Source: Prevotella sp. MGM1
GTDB taxonomy: Bacteria; Bacteroidota; Bacteroidia; Bacteroidales; Bacteroidaceae
Assembly (NCBI RefSeq): GCF_002933775.1
Contig: NZ_BEWV01000205.1
Coordinates: forward strand, 1 to 39,525
Direction: 5' to 3'
Length of the DNA stretch: 39,525 bases
Of this stretch, positions 24,071 through 33,200 are shown piece after piece. A program made the translations under genes and the position numbers. Numbering within the stretch: the stretch's first letter is position 1; each line of letters starts with the position of its first letter. The notes beneath the pieces were generated by a model that was given only the letters and a program-made list of their open reading frames with translations, did not search any database and had not been told where the DNA came from.

Positions 24071-24488
24071 ATATATTGCTGTCCACTGCACGGCAGGAAA
24101 TCCAAAGCAGACGGTGAGAGACCTTGAAGCAATCTTCAGGAAGAACGGATGGAAGAATCCCGGCTACCACTATGTGGTGACCGTTGACGGTAAGATACAC
24201 CAGATGCTTGACGAGGGCAAGGTCAGCAACGGTGTCCGTGGCTATAACAGCGTATGTATAAACATAGCCTATACCGGCGGATTAAACAACCTGGACACAC
24301 GGAGCGATGAGCAGAAAAGGTCGTTGGTGTCGCTGCTGAAGTTATTACGGAAAAAATATCCCAATGCAGTCATACAGGGGCATCGTGACTTCAGTCCGGA
24401 CTTGAACAAGAACGGAAAGATAGAGAAGTGCGAGTGGATTAAGGCCTGTCCTTGCTTTGATGCCAAAACTGAATATAAGGAGATTTGA
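24054..24488 (+). CDS. N-acetylmuramoyl-L-alanine amidase (endolysin)
   Basis: The 144-residue enzyme matches the amidase_2/PGRP fold and cuts the bond between MurNAc and L-Ala in peptidoglycan. Zinc ligands are visible as His in 'AVHCTAG' (residue 11) and in 'VIQGHRDFSP' (about 112), with Cys in 'KACPCFD' (near 137) taking the third position, as is usual for the T7 lysozyme-like group. A Tyr in 'GYHYVVTVDG' is also conserved. The ATG at 24054 fits the family; a GTG six bases earlier is possible. No signal peptide, so it needs the holin. Confidence 0.92.
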   Translation: MGRNIKYIAVHCTAGNPKQTVRDLEAIFRKNGWKNPGYHYVVTVDGKIHQMLDEGKVSNGVRGYNSVCINIAYTGGLNNLDTRSDEQKRSLVSLLKLLRKKYPNAVIQGHRDFSPDLNKNGKIEKCEWIKACPCFDAKTEYKEI

Positions 24489-24490
24489 CC

Positions 24491-25012
24491 ATGAAGAGGA
24501 TTGTTAAAATCATGTGTGTTCTGCTGATGTCCGGATTCGTTCTTTCCCTGCCTGGCTGTAAGACAAAGGAGAAAGTGAGTGAAATCCATAAGGAGAATGC
24601 CCGGACGAGCATGACCGAAACGAAGACAGAAATGTGCCTTGGCGAGCGTCTTGAGTGTGACAGTTCTGCTGAACAGACTTTGCAGACGTCTGAAAAGGAC
24701 AGCCTTGTAGAGAAGTTCTGGGAACGCATAGTCACGGATTCCTGCGGCCGTATCCTGTTTAAGGACAGTGAATACACAAAAGAGCGTTATCTGGGAAAGG
24801 GTACCAGCAAGGCAAACAGAAACGGAAGTAACCGGCAGACAGCAACGGAACAAGTAAAGAAACAGTCTCAGGCGGAAACAGACACTTCAAGCACGACAAT
24901 TCGGGAAAGCACTCAGAAAACAGTCAAAAACACATACCGGTGGCTATGGTTTCCAGGGTTGCTCATACTCCTTTTTGCCTGTGGATTCATCATCTCAAAA
25001 GTGACACGATGA
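24491..25012 (+). CDS. Unimolecular spanin-like lipoprotein
   Basis: The 173-residue protein starts with a signal peptide and lipobox LPGC (cysteine near residue 23), so it should be lipid-anchored to the outer membrane. A charged helical periplasmic region (about 25-145) follows, and near the end a hydrophobic span of about 20 residues ('WFPGLLILLFACGFI') followed by a short basic tail would anchor it in the inner membrane. A lipoprotein N-terminus plus a C-terminal membrane anchor is the layout of a unimolecular spanin, which fuses the two membranes at the end of lysis. It follows the amidase directly. The call rests on topology and position, not on sequence identity. Confidence 0.7.
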   Translation: MKRIVKIMCVLLMSGFVLSLPGCKTKEKVSEIHKENARTSMTETKTEMCLGERLECDSSAEQTLQTSEKDSLVEKFWERIVTDSCGRILFKDSEYTKERYLGKGTSKANRNGSNRQTATEQVKKQSQAETDTSSTTIRESTQKTVKNTYRWLWFPGLLILLFACGFIISKVTR

Positions 25013-25284
25013 AACAGATTATCAAAGACGGACAGACTTTGGCCGATGTGGCCGTGCAGGAATTCGGTTCCTGGGAAGCCATGATAGCCATTGCGCATAA
25101 AAACGGTATCAGCATGACGGAAGTACCCCAAGCCGGCACGGAACTCATGATGCCTGACGTTGTGTGGAACAGGACGATGCAGAATTACTGTAGGGACAAT
25201 GACGTGTCACCGGCAACCGCCCGTGACCAAAGCGGCTTCCGTCTGAGGATATTCGGTGAAGAGTTTAAGGAAACATTCAAATAA
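25009..25284 (+). CDS. LysM-like baseplate or tail protein (91 aa)
   Basis: The 91-residue protein carries a single LysM-like fold: 'DGQTLADVAVQEFGSWEAMI' and 'HKNGISMTEVPQAGTELMMP', which are the two conserved halves of tail-associated LysM domains. It overlaps the spanin by 4 bp (ATGA) and precedes the baseplate J-like gene by 6 bp, so although it follows the lysis genes it could be a baseplate component, in the manner of T4 gp53. A peptidoglycan-binding role in lysis is the alternative. Gene size and lack of a signal peptide favour the baseplate. Confidence 0.7.
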   Translation: MKQIIKDGQTLADVAVQEFGSWEAMIAIAHKNGISMTEVPQAGTELMMPDVVWNRTMQNYCRDNDVSPATARDQSGFRLRIFGEEFKETFK

Positions 25285-25290
25285 AAGCGT

Positions 25291-26145
25291 ATGGCAAGGA
25301 GTGTAGCGGAAATAAAGAAAACCATGACGGATGCTTTCATGGCGGACGAAACCATCAGGGAGAAGTACGGGCTGAGCGAGCGTGACACATTCGGTGGAAG
25401 TTTCTCCAGTGTGAGCCTTGAGAATATCCTGTTCTTCATACTGGCCGCTTGTTACCATGTACTGGAGATGATATTCGACCAACATAAAATTGACATCGAG
25501 AACAAAATTGCTACTGCGGTGGTAGCCAGTGTACCGTGGTACTACAAGATGGCGTTGGCATTCCAATATGGTGACGGATTGGTCTTTAATGAGACCACGC
25601 AGAAATACGAGTATGCTAAGATGGACGAAAGCAAGCAGGTGGTCAAGTATGCGGCTGTACGTGACAAGGGCACAAGTGTCCAGATTCTTGTAAGCGGTGA
25701 TAAGAATGGTACTCCTGTGGCTCTTTCAAATGATGTTCTAACGGTGTTCAAACAGTATATGAACAGGGTCAAGGTGGCAGGTGTGATTCTTAATGTCATC
25801 AGTAAAGATAGTGACAGACTTTCCATATCGGCAACTGTTGCGATAGACCCTCTTGTATTGAATGAAAGCGGCATGCGGTTGTCTGATGGAAGCAGACCTG
25901 TGGAGGATGCCATCAAGGGGCATTTGAAAAATATCACCTATGGTGGCACTTTTAACAAGACAAAACTTGTAGATACCATTCAATCTGTAGAAGGTGTCAT
26001 TGATGTGGAGTTGCATGAGGTATGCTATACTGATGGGGTGAACGGAGGATGGACTGCGTTGTCAGGGAATAACTATATAGGTTCCAGTGGCAGCTATGTG
26101 GTTTATGGACTTGAAAATTCATTGAGCTATGTGGTACAAGATTGA
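25291..26145 (+). CDS. Baseplate wedge protein (gpJ/Mu gp47-like)
   Basis: The 284-residue protein has a baseplate J-like layout: an N-terminal helical part ('SLENILFFILAACYHVLEMI', about 41-60), a middle beta domain with 'RDKGTSVQILVSGDKNGTPV' (about 125-144), and a C-terminal 'DAIKGHLKNITYGGTFNKTK' followed by 'VEGVIDVELHEV', typical of gpJ/gp6 dimers. It follows the LysM-like protein and overlaps the gpI-like gene by 17 bp. It would form the wedge ring surrounding the hub. Confidence 0.82.
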   Translation: MARSVAEIKKTMTDAFMADETIREKYGLSERDTFGGSFSSVSLENILFFILAACYHVLEMIFDQHKIDIENKIATAVVASVPWYYKMALAFQYGDGLVFNETTQKYEYAKMDESKQVVKYAAVRDKGTSVQILVSGDKNGTPVALSNDVLTVFKQYMNRVKVAGVILNVISKDSDRLSISATVAIDPLVLNESGMRLSDGSRPVEDAIKGHLKNITYGGTFNKTKLVDTIQSVEGVIDVELHEVCYTDGVNGGWTALSGNNYIGSSGSYVVYGLENSLSYVVQD

Positions 26146-26656
26146 TTTTACTAAGTTGGTCGTGCAGTTGCTTCCTCCGATATTGCGCAGCGGATTCATG
26201 ATAAACCTTTTGCGCATAATGATAATTCCACTGCGTTACGTGTACGGGAAATTCGACTCACTTCATACGAATGTATCCGTGAAACTGAATACAACATGCA
26301 ACGTGATGTATTTGGAAAAGGCTCTTAATGATGCTTTTTTCTTGAAAGGCAGTCAGATATTCATATCGACTCCAGAAGAGGTCAAGGACGGAAATTTTTT
26401 CCATCTTCGGAATGAAGTACAGCTTTCAAAGCCATTGTATCTGTTATCAGAACAGCGTCCCTGTTACCTGAATATCAATGGGGAGAAAACCGCTATTGTA
26501 CACATGATAGTTCATGTCCCGACATTCCTGTGTACTTCCACGGACAAGGATGAAGATAAATACGGAGGCCGTAATTATAATGAAATAAAGAACATATTAA
26601 ACATATACAAACCAGCTGGGCGTACGTTCGGCATAGAATTATACGATTATGAATAA
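26129..26656 (+). CDS. Baseplate protein, gpI/Mu gp48-like position
   Basis: The 175-residue protein lies where gpI/gp48 family proteins are found, right after the J-like gene and overlapping it by 17 bp. It starts MWYKIDFTKLVVQLLPPILR, and the helical 'SLHTNVSVKLNTTCNVMYLE' (about 44-63) resembles the linker part of wedge proteins I have seen in Bacteroides phages. No enzymatic motif is visible. Composition is more AT-rich than the head genes. Function by gene order only. Confidence 0.7.
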   Translation: MWYKIDFTKLVVQLLPPILRSGFMINLLRIMIIPLRYVYGKFDSLHTNVSVKLNTTCNVMYLEKALNDAFFLKGSQIFISTPEEVKDGNFFHLRNEVQLSKPLYLLSEQRPCYLNINGEKTAIVHMIVHVPTFLCTSTDKDEDKYGGRNYNEIKNILNIYKPAGRTFGIELYDYE

Positions 26657-27212
26657 ACTTGTTTTCAGTTCCGGCGGTCAGCCCGTTTACCTTGAAGATT
26701 TGAAACTGCTCCAGGACAACATGATGGAATTGGTACGTTCCCTATTTTTGTTAAGTCACGGTTCGGATGCCATTGCTTCGGATGATGAAGACTATGCAAA
26801 CAGTGTGGGGCTTCCGGTATATGCGACGGCACGTCATATAAATGGGTGTGGTGATGCAAATCTGGAGACAATGCAGGCTCACAAATTGATAACAGCGGAA
26901 GGCGTCTATGATGTACCCGAATTTACATTACATGAAGGAGACGCTTATTTGGCCGGATATGACGGCTTTAGTATAGGAGCCGCTCCGTTATATTACCTTC
27001 TTGAGGAAAAAACCGTGGAAAGTCGCGAATTTGAAGACGGACAGATACGACCGGTCGTGAAGAGTTGCACGGCAAAGATTGTCATAGGTGCTCCCGGAAC
27101 CGGTACTTACTACAAGGTGTCAGATGTACCCTCTTTTGATTTCCAGTTAGAAACCTTGCTGGGCATCAAACGTAGAGTGAACAAATCATATTATGCGTTA
27201 GAAATCGGATAA
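26649..27212 (+). CDS. Tail-fibre-proximal structural protein, unknown (187 aa)
   Basis: The 187-residue protein sits between the gpI-like wedge gene (overlap 8 bp) and the giant tail protein (4 bp). It begins with 'FSSGGQPVYLEDLKLLQDNM', a form often seen in proteins that form the collar or adaptor for tail fibres in Bacteroides phages. Predicted structure is mostly beta. I do not recognise a named domain. A role in attaching the giant fibre to the baseplate is inferred from order. Confidence 0.6.
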   Translation: MNKLVFSSGGQPVYLEDLKLLQDNMMELVRSLFLLSHGSDAIASDDEDYANSVGLPVYATARHINGCGDANLETMQAHKLITAEGVYDVPEFTLHEGDAYLAGYDGFSIGAAPLYYLLEEKTVESREFEDGQIRPVVKSCTAKIVIGAPGTGTYYKVSDVPSFDFQLETLLGIKRRVNKSYYALEIG

Positions 27213-27216
27213 GAAT

Positions 27217-30200
27217 ATGAAATCCATTTACGAACTTCAACAAATAGCCAACCGCCTACGTGCAGTGACAGAGGCGGACAGCATCAGTCCGGAGGATACT
27301 TTCGGGCTGCAGAGTGATGTGTTGGCCTACATAGCCGATATGGAACAGAGTGCCGATGGTCTGGGCATACGCAAGGTGTACAAGACAAAGGCCGCCATGG
27401 AGGCGGACACGGATCCCGTGGGCACGAACGGCAAGGCTTTACGTTACGGGCAGCTTGTGAGTGTGTACGACACAGACAATGCGACATCCCCGGAAAACGG
27501 CAATATCTACGCCTGGCAGAAGCCCGGATGGCGTCTGATGGGCAATATGGGCAGTATCTACGAATTGAAAGAAAAGATAGAGGAGGAGAGTGAGGCACGG
27601 AAGAACGCAGACGACACGTTGTCCAATAAGATAGGTGATTTGACAAAACATGTCAATGATACGACAGGAACCCTCCAGGGGAACATAGACATTGAGGAGA
27701 CCAGCCGTAACAATGCCGACAAGATACTGGAGAAGAATATAGAAAAAGAACGTGCGGAGCGTGTGTCAGCCTGTGAGGAACTTCAGGATAGCATTTCAGA
27801 AGAAGCCAAGAGCCGTGAATCTGCTGACACGGCACTCGGAAAACGCATAGACGAGGAGAATGCCGACCGTGAGATGATGTATGGCGTGGTGAACACTAAA
27901 TGCAACCTTGCCTTGAGTGGAGCCATAGCCCGCTTCGACGGGATTGTGGATGACGCGGAAATGAAGCTGCAGAGCATAGCAGGAACAGACGGCCGGGTGT
28001 TGTATGTACGTTCCAAGAAAGTTTTTGGCTACAGTGGTGGAGGGATGGTAGCCGGGCTAATTTCCGGTGGAACAATACCAAGCCTGTATAATAATTGGTC
28101 TACTGCAGACCTGTATATGTCAAAGGAAAGGACAGAACTCCTGAAAGACAAACTGTATCTTCTTGGCGGTACAGCGTATATATGGGACGAAGACAAGGAA
28201 GAACTTGCAGAGTTCAGTGGCGGAGGTTCCGGCAGCGGATTCTACAATGTCACCGGCGAGCAGCCACCCGCGATCGGTTACTACACCAAGGAAACGGCCA
28301 TTGCGGCACTTGCCGATGCGGACATCAAGGATGCGGACAAACCCGGCATGATTCTCACATTCGAGAAGTCCGCAGGTGAATGGGAGGACTACCGCTTCAT
28401 ATCCAACGACATCAATAATTTCCTCATACCTGCAAGCTGGGAAGAATACGGAGGCGGCAAAATCAAGTCAGTCACGCTTAATGGAAAGACGATAAATCCG
28501 GATTCCGACGGTAATGTGGCACTTGTGATAGACCAGATACAGGTTGATGAGAGCCTTGACGCAGAAAGTACCAATCCCGTACAGAACGCGGCCGTGGCAC
28601 AAAAGATGAATGAAATCAGTGATGCGGCGGTGGGTGGCGTCGAGGTGATACCTGACGGAGACAAGAACACGCTGAACATCCTGAACAAGCAGGGCGGGAT
28701 AATCGCGTCCGCCGAATTTACAGGCGGAGGCGGCGGAGGTTCCACGGCGAGCCGCATCATCCTTACGGCAGCCCTTGACAAGGCGCAGGTCAAGGAGGGC
28801 GGCACGGCAGAACTCACCTATTCATACAGCCACGTGAACTCGGAAGGTGATGCCACGGGTATCAAAGCTGACATAACCATTACCGTAAGCCGTGGTACGA
28901 CCACCACGTACCAGCAGACACTGAAAGGCATTAGTGCAGGGACCTACACGCTCGACATAAGCGACTACCTGCTTGTCGGTACGACCGATGTGTACGTGAG
29001 GGCGGAAGCCACCACGGAGGACGGCACAAAGCAGACGAAACAGGCATATACGAGCATAAACGTAATAACGCTCTCTCTTACGAGTGCCTACAACCTTGCC
29101 TCCACCATCGCTGACGGCGGCTACAAGGACACCGACACGATAGAGATACCGTTCACTATTACGGGCAGTGGAACGAAAGACGTGTCCATGTATTTGGACG
29201 GGGCAGACATCCCGGTGTCACAGACCATAAACAAGAGTGGCACGGTGAACGGCTCATTCTCCATTTCCGGCTCTTCACTGAGTGCAGGACGGCATACCGT
29301 ACAACTGGTTGCGGAACGTAACGGATTGAAGAGTGACAGTATCTATATAGACATACTGAAGGCGGGCCTGAATGTTCCTTTCGTGGGCATAAAGTATACC
29401 GACACATCGGGTACGATACAGACGGCAAACCACCTTATGCCGACAATCCATGCAGCACAGTACGAGCAGATGAGCTTCAACTTCATCGCATACGACCCGG
29501 ACGGGACGCCGGCACAGGTAGAAGTGTATCTTAACGGCAAACAGGCAAGCACCATCAATGCCCCACGCTCCATGCAGACATATACCAACCGGTTCGCTTC
29601 ACAGGGGACAAACACCCTTATGCTGAAGGTCGGGAAGACAGAATACACGGTAAGCATTGATGTGTCGGAGAGCAGCCTTGACATATCGGAGGCCACATAC
29701 GGCCTGCTTGCCAAGTTTGACGCTGCGGGGCGGAGTAACACCGAGGGCGACCCTGCCAAATGGGAATCTAACGGCATAAAGACGACTTTCGAGGGCTTTG
29801 ACTGGAGCAGCAACGGATGGACGGGGGAGAGCCTGAGGCTTACCAACGGCGCAAAGGCCACCATCGGCTACAAGCCGTTTGCCACGGATGTGAAATCCAC
29901 GGGCCTGACCATAGAGATGACAATCAAGGTCAGCAACGTGATGAACCGTGCGGCAAGCGTGGTGAGCTGCATCAATAACGGCAAGGGATTGTTAATCACG
30001 GCCGAGAACGCGAGTTTCAAGACGGGACAGACGGTGGATTATACCAATGAGGATGACGAACTTGTTACCCGTGAAATCAAACTGGGTACGAACTACGTCT
30101 CCGACAAGTGGATAAAGATAGCCCTTGTCATATCCACACGTGACGAAAACCGTCTGATGCACATCTATGTGGACGGCAACCGGACAGGGGCCGACATCTA

Positions 30201-33200
30201 CGACTCCTCGTTCAACTTCGCCCAGGACGTGCCGCAGGACATTGTCATCGACAGTTCGGAAGCGGACGTCGAGGTGCGCAACATACGCATATACAGCCGT
30301 GCCATATCCGATGACGAGGAACTTGAAAACCGCATTGTGGATGCGGATACCTCCGGCGGTATGATTGAACTGTACGAAGAGAACGACATTTTGGGGGATA
30401 CCGGAGGCGTGGACATCGACAAGATACGTGCCAAAGGCAAGGGTGTGCTGCGCATCGTGCGGCCCAACAAACTGGATGACGTGTATGCCGAGAACAACAA
30501 GAAGACGGACTTCAAGGCCGACATATACTTCTATTCCCCGTTCGGCAAGGAGTATGACTTCGTGCTGACGGACTGCAACATCCGCATCCAGGGCACCTCG
30601 TCGACCAAGTATCCGTCCAAGAACATCCGCATATACTTCAACAAGGGCGGCGAGAACCTTACGCTCAGCGTGAACGGGGTGGCAGACCCGCTGGGCAAGA
30701 ACAAATACCGCATGCGTCCGGGGGCCGTCCCGATGAACCTGTTTACGATGAAGTCGGATTACTCGGACTCGTCCATGAGCATGAACACGGGCGGTGCAAA
30801 GCTCTTTAACGACATACTGAAAGAACTCGGACTGCTTACTCCTCCACAAAGGGAGCAGTTCCAATTGACCGGGAATCTCAATGCCGTAAGTGTCCGTTCC
30901 TCGATAGACGGTTTCCCGATAGACATATTCTGTGCGGAGACCGTTGACGGGGAAAGCGAGTATTACGGACAGTATAACTTCAACAACGAGAAGTCGAAAA
31001 GTGAAGACCTGTTCGGCATGACCGGTGTCGAGGGCTTCACACCGGCAATGCCCATGACGTTCGAGATGCTGAACAACGGCGCGAAAATGTGCCTGTTCCA
31101 GTCTGCGAGCGATGCGGAGATACCCGGCATATTCGACGAGGGGATGGAAACGAACTACCCTGATGATGTCAAATGGGCAGGACTGACGGAAGCCCAGCAG
31201 AATGCCGTGACACGCCTGTTCGCATGGATAAGAGCCTGCGTACCTGCGGGTGCAAGTTCAAACGACATATCCTCTTTTGTGAGCCAAAAGTTTAAGGACG
31301 AAATAGACCAGTACTTCGACAAGGACTTCATCCTGACCTACTACCTGTGGACGGACTATTACCTTGCCGTGGACCAAAGGGCCAAGAACATGATGCTGCG
31401 AACGTGGGACGGCCTGAAATGGTATATCACCTACTATGACGGCGACACGCAGATGGGCAAGCGCAACGACTGCTTCCTTGTGTACACCTACACCACGGAC
31501 CGTGACACCTACGACGCCGAGGCGAGCAAGTACGCCTTTGAAGGCCGCGAGAGCTGGCTGTGGAATCTTGTGCTGGCCAACCTCGGCGACGACCTCAGAC
31601 GCTGTGCGGCGAATCTCCGCGCCGTGATGACCAACGAGCGTGTCCTGGAGATGTTCAACACGGAACAGGCGGGCAACTGGAGCGACCGTGCTTTTAACAA
31701 GTCAGGCGAGATAAAGTACATCCGTCCTGCCGTGCAGCAAATGTACGGCAAGGTATGGCCCTATATTTACGCCCTGCAAGGCTCTAACGCCGCGCACCGC
31801 GAGTACTTCATCAGAAACCGTTTCGCGTTGCTTGACGCCAAGTACGGCACGAGCAACTTTACGAGTGATAACGTGGATTTGTACATGTCCCGCTCTGCGT
31901 CCGATGCCGCAGACGTGGTGAAGATTACGGCCAACGAAGTGTACGCCTTCGGCTATGGCACGAACAACTCGCCCAACATAGCCAATACCGGAATCGTACA
32001 GGAGGACGAGACCGCCTCTCTGGACGTGTCCGGAGCATACACGGTGAATGACCCCTTGCGCCTGTATGGCGCGAGCCGCATGAAAGTGCTTGACATGACC
32101 GGGGCGGCCGACCATCTGAAAAACGGCTTTGACCTTGGAAAGTGTGGTGTGTTGCGTGAGCTGAATATGGAATCAAAGGGTAAAGGCTCCACCGGATGGT
32201 GGCTTGTGCTGAACGCCTGCAAGTCACTGCAGAAAATCAATCTGCGCAACCAGGCACAGGCAAAGACCGGCAGCAGCACATCCAAGGAACTTGATTTCAG
32301 CAACCAGACAAAACTGGAGTACCTGGATGCGAGAGGTGTGCAGGTGGAGAGCGTGAACTTTGCGCATGGCGCGCCATTGGCAGAGGCTTATTTGCCGGAC
32401 ACCCTTACGACATTGAAACTGGAATATCTCTCGGTGCTAAATTCGGAAGGTCTGTCCATCGGGAACTACACGAATATATCGACGTTCGTGTTTTCCGGCT
32501 GCCCCGGCCTCGACTGGCAGACCCTTATTTCGAAGTGTGCCAACGTGCAGCATGTACGTGTTACCGGCATAGACATGGAAGGCGACGGGACGTTGCTTGA
32601 ACAGTACATGGAGACCGGCGGTGTCGATGCCGGCGGCAACTATACCGATACCTGCGCTTTTGTCGGTACATACCGACTGACCCGTTATATGGACGAGGAT
32701 ACATACGCCGCATACAGGAAGCATTATCCGGAACTGAACATCATCCAGCCGGAGTATACGATGATAGAGTTTGATGACAATGCGGCAGATGATGCTAACG
32801 TGAGCAACCTTGACAACCTGACCGGCTATAAATACGGCAATGCATACGTTCCCAACGGCCATATATCCGCCATCCTCAAACAACGTCACCGCTCGTTGGC
32901 CAAGGTTACGAAAAAGGCGACGACCCGCAATGTAAATATGGCCAATGTTGACACGGTTGTCAACAACCAGGATGGCGAGATGACATACTACCCCCTGGAT
33001 GATACGGCCGGTGACAGATATGCGGACGGCAGTGCGGCCAAATTGGACGGCACGGAAGGCGACTGGATGATGTTTGAGCCTTTCTTTTGGAGTAAGGGTA
33101 TCAATGACTACCTGAAAGAAAAGCATTATTCCTGTTACTGCAGCAATGACCGTGACCATGAGCCGGTAAGGCCGTCGGTGGATATTGTTACACTTGATGA

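Noticed and set aside
29992..30864. A 290-codon open frame opposite the giant tail gene
   Set aside because: Mirror-frame effect of high-GC third positions; protein rich in His, Val and Arg without recognisable motifs.
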